A stretch of 64,000 nucleotides of DNA from JANQPX01 sp041398025 (lineage in GTDB: Bacteria; Pseudomonadota; Alphaproteobacteria; Geminicoccales; Geminicoccaceae), in contig JAWKVM010000004.1 in NCBI GenBank assembly GCA_041398025.1, positions 1 through 64,000 on the forward strand, given 5' to 3'. The notes under the pieces were generated by a model, which ran no database searches, was not told the origin of the DNA, and saw nothing but the letters and a program-made list of their open reading frames with translations. The position numbers and the translations under genes were made by a program. Within the stretch, counting starts at the first letter, position 1. Every line of letters begins with the position of its first letter. Shown here piece after piece: positions 8,705 to 17,699 of the stretch.

Positions 8705-10051
8705 TCACGGAATCAAGATCGACCAATCCGGATCGGAAGCGTCGAGCGGCGTCGGCAGCTCGCGCTCGTTATAGCCGGTGACGTCGATGGTGTAGAGACG
8801 GGTTCGGTTGGTCTGATAGCTCTTGCGGCTGAACAGGATCACCCGGCCGTTCGGAGACCAGGTCGGCGCTTCGTCGAGCTCGCTTCTGGTGAGCAGGCGC
8901 TCGTCGCTGCCATCGGTCTTCATCACGCCGATATGGAAGAGGCCGCCCTTGATCTTGGTGAACGCGATCAGATCGCCTCTGGGCGACCAGGCGGGGCTGC
9001 CGTAATTGCCGCCGCCGAAGCTGATGCGTGTCGGTTCGCCGCCGCTGATCGGCATGGTGTAGAGCTGCGGCGAGCCCGCACGGTCGGAGTTGAAGACCAG
9101 TTCCGTGCTGTCGGGCGAGAAGGACGGCGAGGTGTCGATCGCCTGGCTGTTGGTCAGGCGCTGCCGCTGGCCGAACGGCCGGCCGTTCTGCAGCTCCAGG
9201 AGATAGAGGTCGGTGTTGCCGTTGCTGGCAAGCGACATGGCGATGCGCGACCCGTCCGGCGAGAATTTCGGCGCGAAGGTCATGCCCGGGAAATCGCCGA
9301 GCGGCTGCTCCGTGTCGACCAGGAGGTTGCGCTGGTAGATCTGCGGCACGCGCCCGCGATAGGCCATGTAGGCGATGCTGGTGCCCTCGGGATCGAAGCG
9401 CGGGGTCAGGACCAGATCGCTGCCGTCGGTGAGAAAGCGATGATTGGCGCCGTCCTGATCCATCACCGCGATGCGCTTGACCCGGTCCAGCGCCGGCCCG
9501 GTCTCGCTGACATAGACGATCTGGCTGTCGAAATAGCCGGCCTCGCCGGTGATGCGCTGATAGACGGCATCGGCGATGCGATGCGCGACGCGCCGCCACT
9601 GATCGGCGCTCGCGTTGAAGCGCAGGCCGCGCATCTGGTTGGCGGCGAACACGTCCCAAAGGCGGAACTCGACCGTGAGGTCGGTGGCGCCCTCGCCGGC
9701 GATCACCGTGCCGGTGACCAGGGCCTGGGCGTTGATCTGGCGCCAGTCGGCGAAGCGCGGCAGGTTCTGCAGCTCCTCGGGCGACTGGATGAAGGCGCGC
9801 CGGTCGAGCGGTCGGAACAGGCCCGAGCGTTCGAGGTCGGCGCTGACCACGTCGGCGATATCGCTGCCGAGCTTCTGGCTTTCGGGATTCTGGCCATAGA
9901 GCTCGCTGATCGCGATCGGCAGCGGCTCGATCACGCCTTCGGTGATGTCGATGTCGAGCGCCGCCCGGCCCGGCGATGCGGCGAGCAGCGGGAGGAAGGC
10001 GGCCAGCAGACAAAGGGCTTGTCGTGTCATCGTGCCCATGATCGCCATCAT
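8705..10051 (-). CDS. tolB: Tol-Pal system beta-propeller protein TolB
   Basis: TolB is the periplasmic partner of Pal. The 448-residue product has a signal peptide (TRQALCLLAAFLPLLAASPGRA), an N-terminal alpha/beta domain (about residues 35-165) and repeated WD40-like blades (FSPDGSRIAMSLA, FSPDSTELVFNSD, WSPRGDLIAFTK, WSPNGRVILFSRK). The start overlaps the tolA stop as ATGA, which suggests translational coupling. Several Met codons lie in the first eight residues, so the exact start is uncertain by a few codons. Confidence 0.96.
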   Translation of the reverse strand: MMAIMGTMTRQALCLLAAFLPLLAASPGRAALDIDITEGVIEPLPIAISELYGQNPESQKLGSDIADVVSADLERSGLFRPLDRRAFIQSPEELQNLPRFADWRQINAQALVTGTVIAGEGATDLTVEFRLWDVFAANQMRGLRFNASADQWRRVAHRIADAVYQRITGEAGYFDSQIVYVSETGPALDRVKRIAVMDQDGANHRFLTDGSDLVLTPRFDPEGTSIAYMAYRGRVPQIYQRNLLVDTEQPLGDFPGMTFAPKFSPDGSRIAMSLASNGNTDLYLLELQNGRPFGQRQRLTNSQAIDTSPSFSPDSTELVFNSDRAGSPQLYTMPISGGEPTRISFGGGNYGSPAWSPRGDLIAFTKIKGGLFHIGVMKTDGSDERLLTRSELDEAPTWSPNGRVILFSRKSYQTNRTRLYTIDVTGYNERELPTPLDASDPDWSILIP

Positions 10052-11142
10052 CCGTTCACCGCATCCTCTGGCCTGAAGCTCATATTGATGTCGCGCCAGA
10101 GGGTGTATTTATCCTCTGGCAGGTTGAGTTTGCCGCACCTATCTACCGCGCGGCGCGCACTTTCCGCAACGGTTCGATAGGTCGGATCCGCATCGAGGCG
10201 CGAGCGGTCGACGATCGACACGCGCTGCACGGTGCGGTCCGGCCGCACCTCGATGCGCAGCTTGACCACCATGCCCTTGATCTTGTTGCCGTCGATACCG
10301 GCGGGCAGCGTCCAGCAGCGGCTGATCTGCGAGCGCAGGCCGTCGATCTCGCTGAAGGTCAGCCGTTCGGCTTCGCCGCTTCGGCCGTCGGCGATCCCAT
10401 TGCCATCGACGACACGTCCCTTGCCGTCGCGCTCGGTGTCGGCCGCGACCTTGCGATCGAGATCCTCGACGCTCTTGAGCAGGGCGGCGAACTGGTCCTC
10501 GTCCTCCTTCTTGGGCTCCGGTTCGGTCGGAGCGATCTGCGGCCTGGGCGCAGGGATCGGCGGCGCTTCGGCCTCGGGCTTAGGCTCAGGCTCTGGCTCA
10601 GGTTCCGGCTCTGGCGGCGGCTCATCTTCCTGAAACGGCTCAGGTTCTGGCTCCGGCTCAGGTTCTGGCTCCGGCTCAGGTTCTGGCTCCGGCTCAGGTT
10701 CTGGCTCCGGCTCAGGTTCTGGCTCCGGCTCAGGTTGTGGCTCCGGCTCGGGTTCCGGCTCCGGCTCGGGTTCCGGCTCCGGCTCGGGTTCCGGCTCCGG
10801 CTCGGGAGCGGGCTCCGGTTCGGGCTCAGGCTCGGGTGGAGGCGGCGGCGGAGGAGGTGGTGGAGGCGGCGGTGCTGGCTCCGGCTCAGGTTCCGGCTCG
10901 GGCTCCGGTGTCGGTTCCGGTTCGGGCTGGGACGAGTCGGCGGCTTCCTGATTGCGGTCGGCGGTGGCTGCCTGCTCGGGCGCCGGCGCGTCGGGGGTCG
11001 GGTCGTCGACGGCGTCGACCAGCTCGACGACGATCGTGTCCTCGACCGCCGGCGGCAGCCGATTGAACGACGGCAGGCCGAAGAACAGGAACACGGCCAC
11101 CGTGACGTGAAAGACCAGGGAAGCCAGGCTGGCACCGCCCAT
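10048..11142 (-). CDS. tolA: TolA-type energy transducer with a long Pro-Glu repeat linker
   Basis: The 364-residue protein has one N-terminal membrane helix (about residues 5-23), a stretched central linker and a C-terminal TolA/TonB-like domain (SQISRCWTLPAGIDG...MVVKLRIEVRPDR). TolA spans the periplasm between TolQR and Pal/TolB. The linker (about residues 70-200) is mostly Glu-Pro dipeptides with a polyproline run. Most TolA linkers are Ala/Lys-rich helices; a Pro-Glu linker is more typical of TonB. Much of it is coded by perfect 18-bp tandem repeats. Its place between tolR and tolB identifies it. Confidence 0.93.
   Translation of the reverse strand: MGGASLASLVFHVTVAVFLFFGLPSFNRLPPAVEDTIVVELVDAVDDPTPDAPAPEQAATADRNQEAADSSQPEPEPTPEPEPEPEPEPAPPPPPPPPPPPPPEPEPEPEPAPEPEPEPEPEPEPEPEPEPEPEPQPEPEPEPEPEPEPEPEPEPEPEPEPEPEPEPEPFQEDEPPPEPEPEPEPEPKPEAEAPPIPAPRPQIAPTEPEPKKEDEDQFAALLKSVEDLDRKVAADTERDGKGRVVDGNGIADGRSGEAERLTFSEIDGLRSQISRCWTLPAGIDGNKIKGMVVKLRIEVRPDRTVQRVSIVDRSRLDADPTYRTVAESARRAVDRCGKLNLPEDKYTLWRDINMSFRPEDAVNG
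10637..10806 (-). repeat. tolA: in-frame 18-bp tandem repeat within tolA
   Basis: Read on the plus strand the unit is GGCTCAGGTTCTGGCTCC. It is repeated about five times with almost no changes and is followed by three to four copies of the variant GGCTCGGGTTCCGGCTCC. Each unit codes six residues (Glu-Pro three times), so gain or loss of units keeps the frame. Confidence 0.9.
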
Positions 11143-11196
11143 CGGCGTCAGCTCCGCTTGCGGTGCCGACGGGCGGAACCGATCATCGATGCGGGG

Positions 11197-11688
11197 TCAT
11201 TGCGCGCCATCGTCCTGGTCGGCGTCCTCGATGGTCACAGGGGCGGCGCCCTCATCCCGCAATTTGGTGACCAGCGCCACCTTGGCGATGCCGGCGTCGT
11301 GGATCGTGCCGACCACCTGCATGACCCGGCCGTAGTCGATCACCTTGTCGCCGCGCACGAAGATGCGGGTGTCGGGCTTGGTCTCCAGGATCGCGACCAG
11401 CCTCGGGCCGAGATCCTCGATCGCGATCTCGCTCTCCTGCAGATAGATGTTGCCGTCGCTGCTGACGCTCACGGACAGGGGCTCGTCCTGACCCGGCAGC
11501 GGCGAGCTGGTCGCCTGCGGCAGGTCGACGGTGACGCCGACGGTCAAAAGCGGGGCGGTCACCATGAACACGATCAGCAGCACCAGCATCACGTCGACGA
11601 AAGGCGTGACGTTGATCTCCGCCATGGGCTTCGCCCGGCGTCGCCCATTGCCCCTTCGCGTGGTGGTATCCGCTGAGATGATCGCCAA
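11197..11688 (-). CDS. tolR: Tol-Pal proton channel subunit TolR
   Basis: The 163-residue ExbD/TolR-family protein has a short cytoplasmic start, one membrane helix carrying the essential aspartate (INVTPFVDVMLVLLIVFMV, about residues 25-43) and a periplasmic domain. With TolQ it converts the proton gradient into movement of TolA. The stop is 54 bp before the tolA start. tolQ ends 2 bp upstream, so the three genes form one unit. The acidic C-terminal tail (EDADQDDGAQ) is an extension. Confidence 0.95.
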   Translation of the reverse strand: MAIISADTTTRRGNGRRRAKPMAEINVTPFVDVMLVLLIVFMVTAPLLTVGVTVDLPQATSSPLPGQDEPLSVSVSSDGNIYLQESEIAIEDLGPRLVAILETKPDTRIFVRGDKVIDYGRVMQVVGTIHDAGIAKVALVTKLRDEGAAPVTIEDADQDDGAQ

Positions 11689-11690
11689 GG

Positions 11691-12443
11691 TCAGGCCGCC
11701 CGCGTGCTGTCGTAGCCGCCGCCCTGGCCGTCATCCAGCTCGCGCGAGAGCACGACGGTGAACTCGTCGGTGAAGGTGCTGACTCGCGCCGCATAGCGGT
11801 CGACGTCGCCGGAAAGCTTGTTGTAGGCGACCACCGCGGGGATCGCGGCGATCAGCCCGAAGGCCGTGGCGAGCAGGGCTTCGGCGATGCCGGGCGCGAC
11901 CACGGCAAGCGTGGTGTTCTTGGTCAGGGCAATCGCCTGGAAGCTGCTCATGATGCCCCAGACCGTGCCGAACAGCCCGACGAAGGGGGCGGTCGCACCG
12001 ATGGTGGCTAGCGAGCTCAGATGGCGCTCGACCAGCTCGATCTCGCGCTCCGCGGTGAGCGACATGACCTTGCCGACGCGGGTCAGGAGGGCGGCGGCAC
12101 CGCTCGCCCGGCTGGGGCGCGGTGCGTCCCGCCATTCCTCCATGCCGGCGGCGAAGGCGGCGGCCATGGGGTTGTCCGGCTGGGTGCCGAGGCGGCGGTA
12201 GAGATCGTCGAGGGCGGCCCCCGACCAGAAGTCGCGCTCGAAGGTCTTGGCACGCCGGCTCAGGCTGCGAAAGCGCCAGACTTTCTGGAAAATCACCGTC
12301 CAGGACCAGAGCGAGGCCAGAAGCAGGATCAGCATGACGCCCTTGACGATCGGGTCCGCCTGACCGACCAGCGACCAGATGCTGAGGCCGATCACTTCGT
12401 CGCCGCCCAGGCCTAATGTCGCGATCGTGCTGTCTGCTGCCAT
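11691..12443 (-). CDS. tolQ: Tol-Pal proton channel subunit TolQ
   Basis: This 250-residue MotA/TolQ/ExbB-family membrane protein has a first helix at about residues 28-50 (GVMLILLLASLWSWTVIFQK). Two further helices follow in the conserved core (LATIGATAPFVGLFGTVWGIM and ALLATAFGLIAAIPAVVAYN). It forms the pentameric channel around TolR that energises TolA. It is the first tol gene after ybgC, with a 179-bp gap that may hold a promoter, although none is clear. Confidence 0.96.
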   Translation of the reverse strand: MAADSTIATLGLGGDEVIGLSIWSLVGQADPIVKGVMLILLLASLWSWTVIFQKVWRFRSLSRRAKTFERDFWSGAALDDLYRRLGTQPDNPMAAAFAAGMEEWRDAPRPSRASGAAALLTRVGKVMSLTAEREIELVERHLSSLATIGATAPFVGLFGTVWGIMSSFQAIALTKNTTLAVVAPGIAEALLATAFGLIAAIPAVVAYNKLSGDVDRYAARVSTFTDEFTVVLSRELDDGQGGGYDSTRAA

Positions 12444-12622
12444 GCTGTCATCCTGTGCTCTGTCACAGTCGTCCCGGGGCCTCGCCTGGCGCTACGAATT
12501 GTGAGGGGGTGCCGCATCAGCGAAGGCGGATGAACGGATGCGAAGCCTAGTCATAGCCGAACGATGAAAAGCCCTTCTCACCCGTAAGTGTCAAGCCAGA
12601 AGCTCGCCGCAACCGCCTTTCC

Positions 12623-13090
12623 TCACTTTCCAACTCTATATTGTGGCGTCAGCGCCGCAATCAACGACTTGGGCAGACGCGCCGCCCGGCCACGCCCGTC
12701 GACCATCGCCAGCGTCACCTCGAGCGAGGCGGTGATCCGCTCGTCTCTCCAGATCAGCTGCCGCAGATCGAAGGAGGCGCCGCGGATCGTAGCGATCAGA
12801 GTCTGAACGGTCAGTGACTCGTCCAGCCTTGCAGAATGACGGTACTCGACACAGCAACGCCGTACCACGAAGCCCAGGCTCTGGGTGTGATGGAGATCAC
12901 CATGGCTGAAGCCGAGCTCGCGCAGCATTTCCGTGCGCGCACGTTCGGCGAACTTCAGGTAGTTGGCATAGTAGACGATGCCGCCGGCATCGGTGTCCTC
13001 GTAATAGACGCGAAGCGGGAACTGGTGGCCAAGCATGCGTTCGGCCGCGGACACCCGTTTGCCGGCCACCGCCTCAGCCGCCGTCGGCAT
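12623..13090 (-). CDS. ybgC: acyl-CoA thioesterase YbgC (hotdog fold)
   Basis: The 155-residue protein has the YbgC/4-hydroxybenzoyl-CoA thioesterase signature VYYEDTDAGGIVYYANYLKFAERAR (read in two parts) with the catalytic Asp, typical of Tol-Pal-associated thioesterases. These hydrolyse short- or medium-chain acyl-CoA and are linked to phospholipid metabolism. The ATG at 13090 overlaps the end of ruvB by 17 bp. An internal Met19 (13036) just before HQFPLRVYYED is an alternative start. Confidence 0.94.
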   Translation of the reverse strand: MPTAAEAVAGKRVSAAERMLGHQFPLRVYYEDTDAGGIVYYANYLKFAERARTEMLRELGFSHGDLHHTQSLGFVVRRCCVEYRHSARLDESLTVQTLIATIRGASFDLRQLIWRDERITASLEVTLAMVDGRGRAARLPKSLIAALTPQYRVGK

Positions 13091-14144
13091 CGAGGCCGCT
13101 GAACAGATCGTCGTCCTGCGGGCGGTCCCTGGGCGGCGAAAGCTTCAGATGCTCCCAGGCAAGCCGCGTCAGAAAGCGGCCGCGCGGCGTGCGCTGCAGG
13201 AGGCCCTGCTGCAGGAGGAACGGCTCGACCACGTCCTCCAGCGTGTCCCGCTGCTCGGACAGCGCCGCCGCCATGGTGTCGATACCCACGGGCCCGCCGT
13301 CGTAGTTCTCGGCGATGCAGCGCAGATAGCGCCGGTCCATGCTGTCGAGCCCGAGCCGGTCGACATCGAGATTGGTCAGCGCCTGATCCGCCATCCCGGC
13401 ATCGACGAGATCCACGCCGGACACGGTGGCGAAGTCGCGCACGCGGCGCAGAAGGCGCGCGGCCACCCGGGGCGTGCCGCGCGACCGCCTGGCAATCTCC
13501 GCCGACCCGTCCGGGGCAAGGTCCAAGTCCAGGAGCCGCGCCCCGCGGCTGACGATCAGCATGAGCTCGTCGTGGGTGTAGAAGTCGAGGCGAAGGGGGA
13601 TGCCGAAGCGGTCGCGCAGCGGCGTGGTCAGAAGGCCGGTGCGGGTGGTGGCGCCGACCAGGGTGAAGGGCTGGAGATCGATCCGAACCGAGCGCGCCGC
13701 CGGCCCCTCGCCGATCATCAGGTCGAGTTGGAAATCCTCCATCGCCGGGTAGAGGACTTCTTCGACGACCGGGCTCAGACGGTGGATTTCGTCGATGAAC
13801 AGCACGTCCCGGTGCTGGAGATTGGTCAGGAGGGCGGCGAGATCGCCCGGCCGCGCGATCACCGGCCCCGAGGTCATGCGAAAGCCGACGCCGAGCTCTG
13901 ATGCGACGATCTGGGCAAGCGTGGTCTTGCCGAGCCCGGGAGGTCCTGCGAACAGCGTGTGATCGAGCGCTTCCTGGCGGTGCTTCGCCGCCTCGATGAA
14001 CACGCGGAGATTGGTCCTGAGCTGCGCCTGGCCGATGAACTGATCGAGGCGCTTCGGGCGCAGCGAGACATCCGCATCGTTCTCCGCCGCCTCCGCACTC
14101 ACCAGCCTGCTGGCATCGCCAGCTGATTGACTTGCCATGGCCAT
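13074..14144 (-). CDS. ruvB: Holliday junction branch migration helicase RuvB
   Basis: The AAA+ motor of RuvABC has Walker A GPPGLGKTT, Walker B VLFIDEIHRL, sensor 1 GATTRTG and the arginine-finger region TPLRDRFGI. A C-terminal winged helix (PRGRFLTRLAWEHL) follows. The protein has 356 residues from the ATG at 14144; a GTG at 14150 and an ATG at 14138 are alternatives. It begins just after the stop of the damaged glycosyltransferase gene, which separates it from ruvA. Confidence 0.96.
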   Translation of the reverse strand: MAMASQSAGDASRLVSAEAAENDADVSLRPKRLDQFIGQAQLRTNLRVFIEAAKHRQEALDHTLFAGPPGLGKTTLAQIVASELGVGFRMTSGPVIARPGDLAALLTNLQHRDVLFIDEIHRLSPVVEEVLYPAMEDFQLDLMIGEGPAARSVRIDLQPFTLVGATTRTGLLTTPLRDRFGIPLRLDFYTHDELMLIVSRGARLLDLDLAPDGSAEIARRSRGTPRVAARLLRRVRDFATVSGVDLVDAGMADQALTNLDVDRLGLDSMDRRYLRCIAENYDGGPVGIDTMAAALSEQRDTLEDVVEPFLLQQGLLQRTPRGRFLTRLAWEHLKLSPPRDRPQDDDLFSGLDADGG

Positions 14145-14146
14145 GA

Positions 14147-15395
14147 TCACGCAGCCTCTCGTTTGCCCTCGGGTCGGCGACCCGTGAGCAGGCGATCATA
14201 GACGTCCATCAGCGCCTGGCCATAGCGGCTTTGCCGATAGTGGTCGCGGACCACGGCGCGGTTGGCCTCGCCGATCTTTCGGACCATCTGGCGATCGGCA
14301 TGCGCGCGGCGGAGGGCGTCTGCGGTCGTCGCCGGATCATCCGGTCTAACGATCAAGCCGTGCTTGCCGTCCTCGACGATCGAGCCGCTGTTGCTGGTGG
14401 TGACCACGAAGCAGCCGGCGGCGAGGGCTTCGAACACCACGCGTGCCGAGCCCTCGGCGAGGGAGGGAAACAGAAAGATATCGGCCATGCCCAAACGCTC
14501 GGCGAGCTCGCCGCGTCCGACCCGGCCGACGACCGCGACGCGCGGGTCGGCGAGAAAGCGCTCGTGCCTCGCCGTCATCGCCTCGTCGATCGGGCCGATC
14601 AGCTCCAGCGTCCGGGGATATCACGTTGAGGCGTTCAGGCGCTGCGCCAGATGATCAGCGCCTGCTTTGTTCGAAAGCACCCGCGAACACCAAACGCAGC
14701 GTTTCATCGGAAGAAGTCCGGCCCTGGCGCGGCTCGCGCCTCGAGCAAGTCAAAAAGTCGTCCAGGCCCAGATGAGTCACGTCGATGCGCGTCGGTCCCA
14801 TCCCTGGTGGACGAAGGTGTCCTTGACGAAATCGGAGTTCACCAGGACGCGATCCGGCATGGCGGAGATCGTGCATCACATGCCGCCAGGTGTGCGACAC
14901 CGGTCCCTGTTCTCCGCGGCCGGCAGCCGTCCTGGTTCTGCACCAGATGAGCGAGCACGCCGGGATGGGCGATCAGGTGGTCGGCCAGGGTCGCCATGCC
15001 ACGCCGCTGCCGCCGCCGCGGACGCATGACCGGCCGCTGCGGTAGTGATAGAGCGTGGCCCGCGAGGTCTACACGAAGCGCCGCGCGTTCACGGCGAAGC
15101 GCCGTCTGCTGCTGGCGACGCAGCGTTCGCGAGCAGCCAGCCGCCGAAATGCCCGGCGGTTTCAGGATCGGCATGGTGACGGGCGTTCATCCGGCAACGC
15201 GACCTTCCGGTCCAGCAGCCTTGCCGTTCTGCTCCAGTGCCGCAGACCGAGCCTGCGCAGCCTTCGCGTGGGGTAGAAGCCGGCGATGCAGCGCTCCAGG
15301 CGGCCGCGGCGCTCGACTTCGACCGCGGCGGTCAAGAGGTGATAGCGATCGAAGCCGTTGGCGATCAGGATATCCCGCGCGTCCTGCCCGCTCAT
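14147..15395 (-). pseudogene. family 4 glycosyltransferase, broken by several frameshifts
   Basis: Pieces of one GT4 enzyme of about 415 residues can be read across three frames. An intact N-terminus starts at 15395 (MSGQDARDILIANGFDRYHL). Middle pieces read VNSDFVKDTFVHQGWD, RIDVTHLGLDDF and DETLRLVFAGAFEQ. An intact 143-residue C-terminus (14147-14578) contains the nucleotide-sugar motif FLFPSLAEGSARVVFEALAAG. At least five indels are needed to join them. The gene start overlaps the ruvA stop (ATGA) and the end abuts ruvB, so it was probably part of the ruv operon. Such enzymes transfer sugars to lipids or polysaccharides. Sequence error over 14.58-15.3 kb is an alternative to decay. Confidence 0.75.
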
Positions 15396-16029
15396 CGTGA
15401 GGCCCCGCCCTGCAGGGGTGCCGTCAGCTCCTTCAGCCCGGCGCGGATCAGCGCCTCGACGTCGGCCTCCTCGCCGAGCCCGGCGATGGCCTTGGCCACG
15501 GCGCCATGGGCCTCGCTTCGTCCGTAGCCGAGATTGACCAGGGCGGACGCCGCATCCTCCAACGGCCCCGCAGTGCCGGCGGTGCCGGCGGCACCTGCCG
15601 AACTTGGCAGCGTGACCACGGATGCTGTCGGCAGCTCGCCAATCTTGCTCTGCAGCTCGCTGATCAGGCGCTGGGCGAGGCGCGGGCCGACGCCGCTCGC
15701 CCGGGTGAAGGCGGCCTTGTCCTTGGCCATGATCGCCTGGGCGAGCTGGTCGGGGGTGAGGGCGGAGAGGAGAGCAAGCGCAACGCGGGCGCCGACTCCC
15801 TGGACGGTCTGGAGGAGGCGGAACCAGGCGCGCTCGGCGCCATACGAAGCCGTAGGGGTCAGGCTCTCCGCCTTGGACTGGGTCTCGACGTGCAGGGCGA
15901 CGGCGTCGCCGGGCGAGGAGGTGGGCGGAAGTCCAGGCCAGGCAGTAGAAGATAACCGACGCCATGGACGTCGACGATCACCGCGTCGGTGCCGATCTCG
16001 AACACCAGGCCTTTCAGATGCGCGATCAT
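15392..16029 (-). pseudogene. ruvA: Holliday junction protein RuvA with frameshift near its N-terminus
   Basis: RuvA binds four-way junctions and loads RuvB. The ATG at 16029 overlaps the ruvC stop (ATGA) and starts MIAHLKGLVFEIGTDAVIVD, a typical RuvA OB-fold opening. Between about 15925 and 15985 the frame shifts. The rest is a normal RuvA: helix-hairpin-helix motifs (LLQTVQGVGARVALALLSA, FTRASGVGPRLAQRLISEL) and the C-terminal RuvB-binding domain (EDAASALVNLGYGRSEA). Restoring one base gives 213 codons, the usual size. It lies beside the damaged glycosyltransferase, so a local sequence problem is likely. Confidence 0.88.
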
Positions 16030-16535
16030 CGGCCGGGCTCCAGCGCCGTATCGAGCATGCGCATGAGGGAGGTGCGGTGATGGGCGTGGCAGATGGCGAC
16101 GGCGAGCGCATCGGCGGCATCGCCTTTGACCGGGCCAGCGCTCGGCAGCAGGGTCTGGACCATCATCGCCACCTGTCCTTTCTGTGCGCCGCCGGTGCCG
16201 ACCACCGCGCGCTTCACCGTCTTCGAGGCATATTCGGTGACCGGCACGCCGGCATGGGCAGCGGCCAGCAGCGCCACGCCGCGCGCCTGGCCGAGCTTGA
16301 GCGAGGAGCCGGCATTCCTGTTGATCACGGTCTCCTCGACCGCCGCGGCATCGGGCGCAAAATTCTCCACCACGTCTTTCAGGCCCCGATAGAGCGCATC
16401 CAGGCGCTCGGCGAGCGGATCGGCCGGGTCCGAGGTGACCACGCCGGCGGCGCGAAAGCTGATCACATTCTCGCGCGAAAAAATCACGCCCCAGCCGGTG
16501 CGCTGCAGCCCGGGATCGAGCCCCAGCAGAATCAT
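16026..16535 (-). CDS. ruvC: crossover junction endodeoxyribonuclease RuvC
   Basis: RuvC resolves Holliday junctions by paired cuts. The 169-residue protein has the RNase H-like acidic residues in ILLGLDPGLQRTGWG, AVEETVINRN and KGDAADALAVAICHAH, as in the family. Its stop overlaps the ruvA start by ATGA. The start at 16535 gives MILLGLDPG, with no room for an extension needed. yebC lies upstream, the common yebC-ruvC order, separated by about 140 bp that include repeat copy B. Confidence 0.96.
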   Translation of the reverse strand: MILLGLDPGLQRTGWGVIFSRENVISFRAAGVVTSDPADPLAERLDALYRGLKDVVENFAPDAAAVEETVINRNAGSSLKLGQARGVALLAAAHAGVPVTEYASKTVKRAVVGTGGAQKGQVAMMVQTLLPSAGPVKGDAADALAVAICHAHHRTSLMRMLDTALEPGR

Positions 16536-16603
16536 CGGGCGCGGCCCGAAGCGTCGACCATCGGTGCTGTGGTCTTCTGTCGTCGGATCATGGCACTCCT
16601 ACA

Positions 16604-16672
16604 CAGGAAAACCGGGGCGCAAACCGTCGGGCCAGGCAGAGGCGGTCCAAGTCAACGAGGTGGTCGCACCAC
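16604..16672 (-). repeat. 3'-end repeat family 1, copy B (after yebC)
   Basis: It begins at the base following the yebC TAG. Stem 1 is GTGG-TGCG-ACCAC, then TTGACTTGGACCG, GCCTGG, GACGGTTTGCGCC and a final CCGGTTTTCC. It points in the direction of yebC transcription. Confidence 0.8.
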
Positions 16673-17419
16673 CTAGGCGGAGAGGCGTTCCAGGACCTCG
16701 TCGTCGGCTTCGAAATTGGCGGTGACGCGCTGGACGTCGTCATTGTCGTCGAGCTGATCCAGCAGCTTCAGCATCGTCGCGGTCTGGTCCTCGTTGATCG
16801 GCACAGTGACCTGCGGGCGCCAGCCGAGGCGCGCCTCGTCGGCCTCGCCGAGGGAGCCTTCGAGGGCCTCGCGGACCGCGTTGAGGTCATCGGGCGCGCA
16901 GGTGATGTGGTGGCCGCTGTCGTCGGACTGGCAGTCCTCGGCGCCGGCTTCGATCGCGGCTTCGAGCACGGTGTCGGCGTCGCCGGCTTCGGCGGGGTAG
17001 TGGATCTCGCCGATGCGGTCGAACTGGAAGCTGACGCTGTTGGTCTCGCCGAGCGAGCCGCCGAGCTTGGAAAAGGCCGTTCTCATCTCGGCGGCGGTGC
17101 GGTTGCGGTTGTCGGTGAGCGTCTCGACGATCACGGCGACGCCGCCGGGCCCATAGCCCTCGTAGCGCACCTCTTCGTAGTTCTCGCTGTCGGCGCCGGA
17201 CCCCTTGTTGATCGCGCGCTCGATATTGTCCTTGGGCACGTTGGCGGCGCGTGCCGCGGCGAGCGCCGACCTTAGACGCGGATTGGCGGAGGCGTCGGCG
17301 CCGCCCATCTTCGCAGCGACCTGCACCTCGCGCACCAGGCGCATGAAGGTTTTCGCCCGCTTGGCGTCCTGGCGCCCTTTTCGGTGCATGATGTTCTTGA
17401 ATTGGGAATGTCCCGCCAT
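16673..17419 (-). CDS. yebC: YebC/PmpR (TACO1) family protein
   Basis: The 248-residue protein opens with the family hallmark AGHSQFKNIMHRKGRQDAKR, followed by NPRLRSALAAARAANVPKDN and the acidic middle and C-terminal domains. Members are described as transcriptional regulators and, more recently, as helpers of translation at difficult proline motifs. Length and order are normal, and the gene sits before ruvC as in many proteobacteria. The 280 bp upstream show no gene. Confidence 0.96.
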   Translation of the reverse strand: MAGHSQFKNIMHRKGRQDAKRAKTFMRLVREVQVAAKMGGADASANPRLRSALAAARAANVPKDNIERAINKGSGADSENYEEVRYEGYGPGGVAVIVETLTDNRNRTAAEMRTAFSKLGGSLGETNSVSFQFDRIGEIHYPAEAGDADTVLEAAIEAGAEDCQSDDSGHHITCAPDDLNAVREALEGSLGEADEARLGWRPQVTVPINEDQTATMLKLLDQLDDNDDVQRVTANFEADDEVLERLSA

Positions 17420-17699
17420 CGCTTCTCAGTCCGTCTCGATCACGTTGCTGCGCTTTGTCTGGATTCAGCCGCCAAATCCGGCTCTCTAGCACAAAACCAG
17501 GCCGTGCCAAAGGCTCTGGCTGGCCGCCGCCAGGCTCGCCTGCGCCGGCGAAAACTGTTGACGCCGGCGGATTCTGTCCGATTTATTGAATTTGGTGTGA
17601 AAATTTCGACTTTAGGTTAACTCTTCCTTCAGCTTTGAGGCGTAGAAGGGGCAGGCTTGCTGCTATGGGATAGGTGCAACCGACGGTCTGGTTGATGGC

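Noticed and set aside
13525..13545. GGTCCAAGTCC inside ruvB as another family 1 repeat
   Set aside because: Only the core word matches; no stems and it lies in conserved coding sequence.
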